A stretch of DNA of 64,000 nt, from NCBI RefSeq assembly GCF_003096195.1, contig NZ_CP023004.1, positions 2,460,501 to 2,524,500 on the forward strand, in the 5' to 3' direction. Shown piece by piece: positions 28,801-40,128 of the stretch (position 1 is the first letter of the stretch; every line of letters begins with the position of its first letter). Both the position numbers and the translations under genes were made by a program. The notes under the pieces were generated by a model that saw nothing but the letters and a program-made list of their open reading frames with translations, made no database searches and had not been told where the DNA came from. The DNA is from Ereboglobus luteus (GTDB lineage Bacteria; Verrucomicrobiota; Verrucomicrobiia; Opitutales; Opitutaceae).

Positions 28801-31800
28801 GTTCCGCGACCCCGCTCCTGCAACAGGACGAAGGCGTCGTGCGGCAACTCATCAACGCGCAATCCATCACCGGCTCCGTGTCGAGCCTCAAGCTGAACGG
28901 CGGCGCCGTTTCGCTCAGCTCCGTGAGCTCCGCGATTCGTCAAAGCTCCACCATCGCCGGCAACAACGGTGACGTCGCCACCGGCTACTACGCCGTCGCC
29001 ATGACCTCGACCGGCGCCGCCGGCACCGGCACGGGCCTGTATCTCGGCAGCGTCCTCACGCGCCTCGACCTGCGCTCCGGCTACACCACGATTTTGGACG
29101 GCGACACGGACAACGTCGCGGGCGGCGACGAGTTCCACGCGCAAATAACCGGCGCGGGCAACCTCGGGATTCAGGCTACCGGCACAATCACACTCAACGC
29201 CGCCAACACCCACACCGGCACGACCACGGTTTTCGACGGCGCGCTTCGCCTCGGCATCGACGGCGCGCTCGGCAAAACCGCGCGCCTCGACATCCATTCC
29301 GGCGCGATCGCCGACATCAACGGCCGCGCCCAGACACTCGGCGCCTTCAGCGGCTCTGCCGGCTCGACGCTGCTCGTGAACGGAGGCACCGTCACCGGCA
29401 GCAACGCCTCCGTCTGGACAATCGACGGCCTGGTTGACGCCACCGCCGCCGAATCGGTGATCCAGGCCGCCGGCACCGGCATGACCGCAAACATAAACTC
29501 CGGCACGCTCCTGCTCGCAAACAGCTCCACGCTCGCCCTCGGCTCCGGCGCGCTCACCGTCGGCTCCGGCAACACCGCCGCCGCCGTCCTGGACATCAAG
29601 GACAGTCTCGTGAGCAACCAGCACGCCACCATTGGCGGCCTCGGCGGCAACGGCCTCGTGACGATAAGCGGCTCCGGTCTCTGGCGCAACACCGGCAACC
29701 TCGCCCTCGGCTCCGCAGGCGCCGGCGCACTGGCCATCGGCGACTCCGGCTCGGTCGCAGTCGGCGGCATCTATTCGCAAGGCGCCAACTCCACGCTGAC
29801 CCTCACCGTGGAAAACAACCGTGGCCTCGGCGACGCCTTCATCACCGCGAACAGCGCGACAGTCGGCGGCACGATCAGCGTGGACGGGTTTGGCGCGGAC
29901 TCGGTTTTTTCGACGGCCGGCGCGGTGCTCGCCAGTGACCAGCAGGTTTTGATCAAGACGACCGGCACGATCAGCGGCACATTCGCCAGCGCCACGCTCG
30001 ACGGTTTCGACGCCGCCAACCTGCCCGATTACCTTTACGGCGGCATCTATAAAACCGCAGACGCGAAACAATATCTCGCCGGTGTGAACCTCTCCTGGCT
30101 CGGCGGCGAGACCGACGGCCACGGCAACTTCACCGTGGCGAGCGGCACGAGCTTCGACATGGACATTTCCCTCGCCGACCAAAACAACAGCCCCTACGCC
30201 AGCGGTTGGGACGGACGCTCGCTGACCGTTACAGCCAGCAACAGCGGCACCCTCGTCCTCAGCGCGAGCAACAGCTTCACCGGCGACATTTTCATTCGCA
30301 ACGGCGCGCTCGTCGCCGCCACCGGCACGAACGCCGGCTGGGCGCTCGGTTCCGGCGCGAACACCGTTTATTACGACGGCGCCGCCGGTTCCGCCGCGCG
30401 TCTCGTCTTCGCAACCGGCGGCACCATGACGCAGCGCCAGATCATTTCGGCCGGTGCCAACGCCACGCTCGAGGCTGTGTCCGGCGCGGATCTCACTGTG
30501 ACAACCGCCCCCCTCGGCTCCAACGGCGGCGCGGTTTATGTCAACGCCGGCGGCACCTTCGGCATCACCGGCGGCGTCACCTTCACGGGCAATCGCGGAT
30601 CGAGTGTCAGCGCCAACGGCGCCGCCATCTACAACGCCGGCGAGCTCAGCGCCACCGGCGCGATTTTCGCCAGCAACACCACAGCCGGTTATGCGGGGGC
30701 GATCTACAACACCGGCACCATGTCACTCGCATCGGGCACCCTCGCGGGCAATTATTCCGCGATGCAAGGCGGGGCCGTTTACAACACCGGCACGATCCGC
30801 GGCTCCGGTCTTTTGTTCGCAAGCAACACCTCCGGCTCCAACGGCGGCGCCGTTTTCCAAGAGGGCGCCACGGCCGCGCTCAACCTGCAATCAAGCGTAT
30901 TCGACGGCAATTACGCCTCCTCCGGCGGCGCGATATGGAATGGTTCCCTCGCGCGCGTTGAAATCGCGAACTCGTCAACATTCTCCAACAACCGCGCCGC
31001 CCTCAAAGGCGGGGCCGTTTACACCACGGGCGCCTTCACCGGCGGCGGCGTTGTGTTTGCCAGCAACACCTCGGCGGGCTTGGGCGGCGCCATTTATGCG
31101 CAGGCCGCCGACGCCGCGGTCACCCTGCGCTCGGGAACTTTTGCAAACAATTACGCGGCCTCCTCCGGCGGGGCGTTCCACGGCAACGGCGCCACCCTCG
31201 CCGGCGTGGACCTCACCTTCGACGGCAATGTGTCCGGCTCCCACGGCGGCGCGATCCACAACAGCGGCGTCATCTCCGGCACCAACCTCGTCTTCACCAG
31301 CAACACCGCGCGCGCCGGTTCCGGCGGCGCCATTCACAACGTATCATCAATGACCGTCGACATCACCACGGGAAGTTTTTCGAGCAACCGCGCGGGTGGT
31401 GGCGGCGGCGCGATTTACACGGCGGGCACGGTCGAGCTGAACGGCATTGTCACGTTCGCGGACAACCGCGCCGGCGACGGTGGCGCCGTTGCCGTCGCCG
31501 CCGGCGGGTATTTCACGAACACCGGCATGGTCAGGTTTCTCGACAACCGCTCGACCTCGACCGGCGGCGCGATCAGCGTCGGCGGCACCGTCAATATCGA
31601 CGGCGCGCTTTTCGAACGCAATTATGCGGCGGCATCCGGCGGTGCGATTGCCGCGACTGGCGCAGGGACGATCATTGTCAGCAACGCGCTCTTCGTTTCC
31701 AACTCGAGCAACGGCACCAACGGCGGCGCGATTACCGTGTCCAACAACAGCCGCGCAACCGTGACCAGCTCCACCTTCACCAACAATCGCGCCGCAAGCA

Positions 31801-34800
31801 GCAGCGGCGCCATCGCCGCGTTCCCCGGGGGGCGGGTTTCGATTGAGGGCTCCCGTTTTGAATCCAACCACGCGGTCACCTACGGCGGCGTCTCCGAAAA
31901 TTACCTGGGCACGCTCACGATCAACAACTCCGTGTTTGTCTCCAACAGCGCCAACAGCAATGGCGGGGTCATCGCCAACTGCGGCACCATGGGCATCGCC
32001 GGCAGTGTCTTCACCGGCAACTACTCGGGCGGTGGCGGCGGCGCGCTCTCCAACTACGGCGCGGCCTACGTCAACACGCTCACCGATGTCATCTTCACCA
32101 GCAACACCGCCGCGGGCGTGGGCGGGGCGATTTACAACCAGGGATACGCCAACACCGTCATCGCCGTCAGCTCCGGCTCTACACTCGCCTACACCGGCAA
32201 CACCGCGCGCGGCAACACCGCCGCGGCGACTGACAGCGCGGGCGGTTTCCTCTACGCCCATTCCGGCAGCGTCGTCTTCGACATCGCCGGAGCCCTCGCC
32301 ATCGGCGACGAAAACTCCATCGCCATCCGCGCCGACGGCATCGCCGCCGTGAGCGACACAATCGCGTTCACCAAAACCGGAACGGGCACATTGACGCTCT
32401 GGGCGAACAACGCCTACACGGGCACGACATTCGTGAACGCCGGCAAGCTGAGCCTTCGCGGTTACCTGGCGAGCGCGCACACAATCGTCGCGGCCAACTC
32501 CACCCTCGGCGGCACCGGCACGACCGGCGGCAACGTCACGATCCTCTCCCATGGCCACATCGCGCCCGGCGCGAGCCCCGGCCGGCTCACGATCCTCGGC
32601 AACTTGACGCTCGAAAACAACGCGCAACTCGACTGGGAGCTCGGCGAGCGCACCGATCCCGGGCACATGTATCACAGCGGCACGAACGACCTCTTGGTCG
32701 TCGGAGGCAACGTGACGGTGAGCGGCACGAGCCACGTGAACATCACCACGACGGCGACGCTGAGCAAGGGCGAGTATGACCTGATTAAATACACCGGCAC
32801 GCTCGGCGGCGATTCGACCAACTTCGCCATCGGCACGATCAGCGGCGACGCCGACACCAACCTCGCCAAATACAAAATCGTCACCAGCGAAACGAACTGG
32901 ATCAAGCTTGCCTACGATCTCAACGGCTACGCGATCTGGGACGGCGCGGACAAGGATCTGTGGGACAACGGCGTGGCGAACGGAGGCAACGGCACGTGGT
33001 ATGCGCCCGGCGCCCTGTCGGGCACGCACACCGCGTGGACGGGCACCGACGGCAACTCCAACGGCGAGTGGGAACAGGGCGAGTTCGCAATTTTCAAGGG
33101 CGTTTCGGGCACGGTCACCGTCGTCAACTCCGGCACGACCATCGAACTTTCCGGCGCGCAATTCCGCACCGACGGCTATCTTCTTACCGGCGGCACCCTC
33201 ACGACAAGCGGCAGCGACGCGAACATAATCCTGCGCGTTGACGACGAGGATTACCAAACGCCCGGCCTGCTCGTGACGACCACCATTGCGACGACAATCA
33301 CCGGCACGCACGGCGTCGAAAAAACCGGCGGCGGCACGCTCGTCCTTTCCGGCTCCAACGACTACGACGGCATCACCGACATCCTCGATGGCATGCTCGT
33401 CATGGCAGACGAGCACGCGCTCAGCGTGCACACCGCAACCATCGCCGCCGGCGCGACCCTGCGCGTCGCCACCGGCAGCATGACATTCAGCAACACGCTC
33501 ACCGGCGATGGCCTCCTCGAAGTCGATCTCGCATCGTCCTCCGACGCCTTCTCTTTCAGCCTTCAGTCCTTCAGTCCTTCAGCCCTTTTTTCAGGAACTG
33601 CCAAGTTCCTGAAAAGCGCGTTCACGCTTAACAACAACGCCCTTGCCAACGCCGACGTGATCCTCGGCGCGAACAACACAACCACCGTGGCCACCGGCAC
33701 GCACGCCATCGGCAACCTCGCCATCGACGGCGGCGCGCTCGTCTTCACCCACGCGACCGGCACGCGAGCCGACGGCATCATCCGCACTGGCACGCTCGAC
33801 GCCATCGGCGGCACGGTCACGATCACCTCGACTTACAGCGGAAGCACGGGGCTTTTCGCCAAGCCGCTCCTCCAGCAGGACGAAGGCTACCGCGTGCTGC
33901 TCATCGACGCGACCGCCGTCACCGGCACCAACTTCGCGCTCGCGGACGGCGCGACCACGACCGCCGCCATCAAGAACACCGCATCAGTCACGACCGCCAC
34001 GGCAACCTACGCGCAAACGCTCGACTACACCAACGGCCTTTCAGTCGCCTACGAACTTACGCAGCTCGACCTCCTCGCCAACCAAACCACCACGCTCGCC
34101 GACGACACCGAGCCGCCCGCCGGCGGCTCGGAACTGCACGCGCTGATCACCGGAGCGGGCAACCTGCAAATCGACGCCACCAGCGCGATCACGCTCAACA
34201 ACGCCGCCAACACCCACACCGGCACGACCCTCGTGAACACCGGCACACTCGTCAGCGGCACGAGCAACGCGCTCGGCAACACCGCATGGCTCGCCGTCAC
34301 CGCCACCGCCGCCTACAACCTCAACGGCCACACCCAAACAATCGCCAACGGCGCGCAAATCGACGGCACACTCCACGGTTCGGGCAGCCTCGGGCTCGGC
34401 GGCCTGGCGACAATAACAAGCACCAACGCGAACTTCGCGGCGAACATCGGCGTCACCGGCACGACGATCATCGCCAGCACGCAAGCCCTCGGCACGACCA
34501 CCGGCACCATCGCCATCGCCGCAAACGCCGCCCTGCAAACCGCGAGCGCCACGGGCGCCTTCACCAAAACCCTTGCCGGCTCCGGCGCCTTCGAACTTCT
34601 CGGCACGAGCACCATCACGCTCGCCGGAGACAACACCGCCTACAGCGGCACCTTCGCGATCTCCGCCGCCAGCCGCCTCGCCGCCTCTACCAATGCGAAC
34701 CTCGGCAATGCCGCGCTCTCCGGCTCTGGCGTCTTCGAGAAAATCGACGCCGCGACCGCGCTCACGATCGACCACGCCAACACCACCTTCACCGGCACGA

Positions 34801-37800
34801 CGCTAATCACCGGTGGCACGCTGCGACTCGAAAACCTCCAGGGCGTCGGCACCAGTGCTGTCATCAACAACGCGATCCTCGACCTCGCCGCCACGGGCAC
34901 CTTCGCCAACAACATCACCGGCACCGGCACGTCCCATGTGTCCTCGGGGTCTTATGGGTCCTACACAGTCCTAACCGGCACCAACTCCACCGACTGGAAC
35001 ATCACCGGAGCCGCGCAAGTCTCCTCGACCACCAACCTCGGCGCGGGCAACACGCACATCGACGGCGAGCTCTCCCTTGCCGCCACCACCGCGTGGGCCT
35101 ACTCGAACACCCTCACCGGCACCGGCACCCTCGCCGTCAACCTTTCCGGCTCCGCGTTCACCTTCAGCCCTTCAGCCTTCAGTTCTTCAGCCTTTTTCGA
35201 AGGCGTCCTCGCCCTCGAAAACACCACCTACAACCTCTTCCACAACACCGCGAACGAGTCCGCCCTCGCCAACGCGACGCTGCGCACGCAAGCCGGATCG
35301 ATCATCAACCTCGGCACCAACAGCGTGTCGGGCACGATGAAAATCAACGGCCTCGAACTGATCGGCGGCACGATCAACGTGCACCTCCAGTCGCCCGACA
35401 CCGCGCACGTGCTCGAAGTCAACGAGCTCACCGTCGCCAACGCGGACTCGGTGAGCTTCAACCTCGACACGAGCCTCACGCCCGCCGGCGCGCCGACCAC
35501 GGGCAACTTCCTCGACCAGGACAGCGGCACGAACAGCATCCAGCTGGTCAAGGCGGCCTCGCTCGACGAGGCCGGCAAACAAATGAACCTGCTCTTCAAT
35601 GGAGCGGCGCCCTCGAACACCGGCACGACGCTCATAGTCGGCGACGGGCACGGCAACACCGACATCGAGGCCACCTACAACTACGCCGCGTTCTCAAGCG
35701 GCTCTGCCCACGTCACCGGCAGCGCGCACAGCAACCACATCGAGGGCCCCGGCATCTACGTCGACTACCTGCTCACCGAACTCAAGACGAACACCAACCT
35801 CGTGCTCGACAACGCCGGAGCGACGGACACGGTCCTCGGCGCCAAAATCACCGGCACCGGCAACCTGACAATCCAGGCGCGCGACACGCAAATATTCCTC
35901 AGCCACTCGAACGCCTACACCGGCACAACCACGATCAGCAGCGGGACGCTCATCGCCGCCGCCAACGATGCGCTCGGCCAAACCGCCCACCTGCTCATCA
36001 CCGGCACCGCCGCCTACAACCTCAACGGCCACACGCAGACAATCGCCAACGGCGCGCAAATCGACGGCACGCTCCACGGTTCGGGCAGCCTCGGCCTCGG
36101 CGGCCTGGCGACAATCACAAGCACCAACGCCGCCTTCGCCGCCAACGTCGGCGTCACCGGCACGACGATCATCAACAACACTCAAGCCCTCGGCAACACC
36201 GGCACCATCGCGATCGCATCCGGCGCGACACTCAGCGCGGACGGAGCGACCGGCGACCTCTCCAAGACGCTGGCAGGGCAGGGCGGGGTTTCCCTCGTCA
36301 ACAGTGCCACGATCACGCTCACCGCCGACAACACAAACTACAGCGGCACCTTCGCGATCTCAGCTACCAGCCGCCTCGCCGCCTCCACCAATGCGAACCT
36401 CGGCAACGCCGCGCTCTCCGGCTCTGGCGTCTTCGAGAAAATCAACGCCGCGACCGCGCTCACGATCGACCACGCCAACAACACCTTCACCGGCACGACG
36501 CTAATCACCGGCGGCACGCTGCGACTCGAAAACCTCCAGGGCGTCGGCACCAGTGCCGTCATCAACAACGCGAACCTCGACCTCGCCGCCACGGGCACCT
36601 TCTCAAACAACATCACCGGCACCGGCACGTCCCATGTGACCCAAGGGTCTTATGGGTCCTACACAGTCCTAACCGGCACCAACTCCACCGACTGGCACAT
36701 CACCGGAGCCGCGCAAGTCTCCTCGACCGCCAATCTCGGCGCGGGAGCGACCCACATCGACGGCCTGCTCGACATCGACAGCGCGACCGCCTGGCTCTAC
36801 ACAAACGCGCTCAGCGGCACCGGTATCCTGAAAGTGGATACAAACAACAACGCCTTCTCCTTCAGCCCTTCAGTCTTTCAGCCCTTCAGCCCTTTCCGCG
36901 GCGTCCTCGAATTGCACTCCGCCGCCTTCGATCTCTCCGGCACCAACACCGCCGTTCTCACCGAAGCGACCCTGCAAATCGACGAAAACGCCTTTGTCGC
37001 CACCGGCAGCGGCGCGCAGCAAATCGGCAACCTCACGCTCACCAGCGGCACACTCGGCTTCACGCTCGCCGCGAGCGGCACGGAGGCGGCCGGCATCATC
37101 CGCACCGGCACGCTCGCCGTCCACGACACCGTCCTGGTCATCGACACCGGCGCCCTCCCCGGCAACACACTCCCGCTGCTTCAGCAGGACGAGCCGCACA
37201 CCATCACCCTCGTCGAATCGACCACCCTCGCGGCCGGCGGCAAGACGCTCATCACCGGCACGCAACTCGTCGACCAACTTGGCAACCAAATCACCGACGC
37301 CACGCAACTCGACATCGCCCAGTCCGGCGACATCGTGGCGAGCGGCACCTACGACTTTGCCGCAGTTGCGAGCAACACCGGCATCCATCTTTCCTACGAG
37401 TTGACCGCGCTCGACCTGCTCGCCGGCAAGACCACGCTGCTCACCGGCGACATCGACGACGCAATCCTGAACGGAGCCGACGAACTGCACGCCAAGGTCA
37501 GCGGCTCGGGCAACCTCCGCGTCGAGGCGGCCGGGTCGATCACGCTCAACAACACCAACACCTACACCGGCACGACCACCCTCGCCACCGGCACGCTCAT
37601 CGCCGGCGCGAACGAGGCACTCGGGCAAACCAGTTTCCTCGTCGTGGAAATCCCCGCCACCTACGACCTCAACGGCAACACGCAAACCCTCGCCAACGGC
37701 GGCCAAATCGACGGCCTCCTCACCGGCACCGGCGCGCTTACCCTCTCCACCGGCACGTTGCTCGTCACCAGTTCGAACACCGGCTTCACCGCGCAAACCA

Positions 37801-39602
37801 ACATCAATGCCCCAGCCACCGCGCGCATTACCGATATCGACGCGCTCGGCTCCGCCGCGATCGAACTCGAAGGCATCCTCATTGTTGACACAACCGGCAC
37901 CGGCGCGCTGCAAAACACCCTTTCTGGCACCGGCACCCTCATCAAGGACAACACCGGCATCGTGGCGATCAACCACTCGAACGCCGGCTTCACCGGCGAC
38001 GCGAGCATCGACGAAGGCCGTCTCATCGCCGCCAAGATCGACGCGCTCGGCACCGCCGCGATCACCGTCGCCGACGGCGCGGCCTTCGAGCAACTCAACG
38101 TCACCGGCACGCTGCAAAACGAACTCCACGGCGAAGGCCTTCACCAGCTCACCAACAGCACGCTCACCCTCGCCAACCCCGCCGGCTACACCATCGCCGC
38201 CACCACGCTCGACGCGACCAGCGCGCTCATCCTCGAAACCACCGGCTACCGCTTCCGCGCCCTCGAGCTGAACAACGGCGCCCTCGCCTTCGCCGCCACC
38301 GCCCCGACCGCCGCCGCGCAAATCGACACCCTCGGCGACACCACCGGACGCTTCATCCTCAACGCGAAACTCGCCGACATCACCGCCGGCATCAACCCCG
38401 CCGGCACCGTCGCCAATCACCTCGCAATCGCCGACGCCGGCGCGGGCCGCCACGACGTTTACATCAACCCCATCAGCGAACCACCCGCCGCGATCAACTT
38501 CGCCATCGAACTGATCACGACCGGCAGCGGCAGCGCCACCTTCGCAATGGCAAACCCCGGCGGCAAACTTGAGTATGACCTCACCACCATCGAACTGGTC
38601 CAGGGCGACGGCAGCGTCTACACGCCCGACACAAACAAATGGTATCTCTCGGACCGCAACCTCAGCCACGCCGCTGACGCGATCATCAACACCGCCTCGA
38701 CACTCGCGCTCGACTGGGCCTACGCCCTCGACGCCCTCCACCTGCGCCTGGGCGACATCCGCGCCGAAACCCTCACCCGCTCCGACAATCCAAAATCCGG
38801 AAACCTCTGGATTCGCGCGCGCGGCTACCGCCTCAACGCGGCGAACGACCTCTCCGGCATGTCCTTCCGCCAATACGGCTGGGGCATGACCGGTGGTGCG
38901 GACAAAATCTTCGAAACCGAAACCGGCGTGCACCTGCTCGGCGCCTTCATCGACACGGGCGGAGTGGACCGCGACTTCGACAACGGAGGCAACGGCAAGA
39001 CGCGCAACGTGGCCGTGGGCGCCTACCTCACGCTGCTCAAACAAACCGGCTGGCACCTCGACGTGGTGGCGCGCCTGGACCGTTACTCGAATGAATTTGA
39101 GGCCAAGGCGGTGGATGGTCGCACGACACGCGGCAAATACACAACCGGAGCGCAAAGCCTGAGCGCCGAGTTTGGCCGCCGCCTGCAGCGCACCGACGGC
39201 TGGTGGGTGGAGCCGGGAGTGCAAGTGGCGGTGCTCAGTCTCGACAGCGCGAACTACTCGACGCAAGCAACCGCCGACCAGCGCGCGATCGACGTGCACG
39301 TGGACAGCTCCAAAACCTGGCAATACCGCGCTCTTGTGCGCTTCGGAAAACAAATCCCCGGCAGCCGCTGGGCGCCCTATGGCAAGTTTGCGGCGGTCTC
39401 CGTGGAAAGCTCCGACGGCGAGATCAGCGCGCACGGCAAGACATTTGAAGCCAACTACGACGGCAAGCGAGTCGAGTTCGGCTTGGGCACGAGCTACCGC
39501 ATCAACGACATCAGCCAAGTTTACTTCGACTACGAGTATGCGAAGGCCCAGTTCTACGAACGCCCCTGGTCCCTAAATCTCGGCTACCGCCGCTTTTGGT
39601 AA
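19801..39602 (+). CDS. Giant autotransporter adhesin (~6,600 aa), frame broken at a G7 tract
   Basis: Type V secreted surface protein. The ATG at 19801 begins a Sec signal peptide (about residues 1-36, hydrophobic IHQVALLMALVVGMCAA, end near VEAQ). The passenger consists of autotransporter-associated beta-strand repeats (GTGTLTLAGTSTYTGGT-type), a block of T5SS/PEP-CTERM-associated repeats (about 2390-2740), about 19 Chlamydia-Pmp-like repeats (about 3570-4120), then long ~550-residue modules each holding an LLQQDE-type segment. The last ~268 residues are the outer-membrane beta barrel (from NLWIRARGYRLN, ending LGYRRFW). As given, the first frame stops at 22021-22023 and the second runs from 21918. 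One additional G in G7 at 21909-21915 joins them exactly as AALGGALSGTGN, giving 6,601 codons. It probably mediates adhesion to host or polymer surfaces. Confidence 0.88.
21909..21915 (+). other. G7 homopolymer at autotransporter frameshift
   Basis: The reading frame of the giant gene is lost at this run and recovered with one extra G. It is either a sequencing undercount or a slippage site that switches the adhesin on and off. Confidence 0.85.
26990..28020 (+). repeat. T5SS/PEP-CTERM-associated repeats inside the autotransporter
   Basis: Seven consecutive units of about 144-150 bases encode versions of YVGNSGTGFLSIEGNGTVQ followed by a GSVTVTGSGLWxNT-type strand. Starts are near 27028, 27172, 27319, 27466, 27610, 27762 and 27910. 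A further unit is near 29690. The pattern matches the known T5SS/PEP-CTERM-associated repeat family of beta-helical passengers. Confidence 0.75.
30520..32160 (+). repeat. Pmp-like GGAI / FxxN repeats inside the autotransporter
   Basis: About 19 alternating motifs: GGAI, GGAV or a close variant, and F-x-x-N (FASN, FDGN, FTSN, FSSN, FERN, FVSN, FESN, FTGN), at intervals of about 25-30 residues. This is the defining signature of chlamydial polymorphic outer-membrane proteins. Confidence 0.85.
33554..33590 (+). repeat. Octamer CTTCAGYC tract, coding copy 1
   Basis: Tandem TTCAGYCC units translated in frame as an FSxSxQSFSPSALF-type stretch within a passenger module. The corresponding earlier module (near 28490) lacks it. 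Confidence 0.8.
34308..35065 (+). repeat. ~755-bp near-identical direct repeat, copy 1
   Basis: It matches 36008-36765 with scattered substitutions and one 3-base difference, offset 1.70 kb. It is part of the autotransporter passenger, encoding AAYNLNGHTQTIANGAQIDG and following residues. Confidence 0.85.
35161..35197 (+). repeat. Octamer CTTCAGYC tract, coding copy 2
   Basis: Tandem TTCAGYCC units translated in frame as FSPSAFSSSAFF within the autotransporter, at the position homologous to copies 1 and 3. Confidence 0.8.
36008..36765 (+). repeat. ~755-bp near-identical direct repeat, copy 2
   Basis: Second copy of 34308-35065. High nucleotide identity over this length suggests recent duplication or gene conversion within the passenger region. 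Confidence 0.85.
36859..36896 (+). repeat. Octamer CTTCAGYC tract, coding copy 3
   Basis: Tandem TTCAGYCC units translated in frame as FSPSVFQPFSPF within the autotransporter passenger. Confidence 0.8.
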
Positions 39603-40128
39603 CGTGGAAGCGGCGTCCCGAACCGTCGCCGCAGGCAGGCGGTTTTTCGGTAGAGCGAAGCCTCTGGCTGAGCCCGATGCGGCTCGGGTATCATGGGCTT
39701 CCAGCCCATGCCATTGGCAGTTCGGGTGGCGTGTGCGATCCGCCCAAGCCTGGCTTTCAGTCACACATTCAATCACATCCAACCATGATGGATTGAATGT
39801 TTGACCACTGATGCAGGCGGTATAAGCATAAAAACCAACACACGATTCACCACCCCACTCAAAACAACATTCCAAGGCAGCCACTCCTCCAAAATGCCCC
39901 ATGATTTTATTTACGCCCCTGCTTCTTTTCTACGCAGCCCCTGTTTCCCAAATATCAAAAAGCAAGGCCCGGCCCCGCCTCAGCTCTCTTACCCTGTCAC
40001 CGTTCGCAACTATCTGACAACCCATAATATCCGTAAAAAGTGACAAGACGCGACCTGGTCCCATTTTTGACCTTTATGAAAAGTTTCTCTTTTATTTATA
40101 AATTGTCAAAAACTCAAGCGATGCGTGT
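39603..40128. other. 526-base intergenic stretch with REP-like palindromes
   Basis: It holds a GTGGAAGCGGCGTCCCG half-element at 39604, GAGCC/GGCTC at 39670-39685, and a perfect 8-bp stem with 3-base loop at 39692-39710 (CATGGGCT tcc AGCCCATG). Composition then falls to AT-rich toward the lipoprotein gene. Short open frames here have no codon bias or homology that I can recognise. Confidence 0.55.
39622..39647 (+). terminator. Possible terminator of the autotransporter gene
   Basis: An imperfect GC-rich hairpin (ACCG...CGGT with inner CGCC/GGC pairing) is followed by five T, 20 bases after the stop codon. The stem is interrupted, so the call is tentative. Confidence 0.4.

Noticed and set aside
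34286-37888. 1200-codon plus-strand frame rich in Arg, His and Gln within the adhesin region
   Set aside because: It is a shifted reading of the autotransporter gene caused by its high GC and repeat content; composition is unnatural and it has no start context.
39801-40043. 80-codon frame in the spacer after the autotransporter
   Set aside because: No ribosome-binding site, no codon bias and no recognisable domain.
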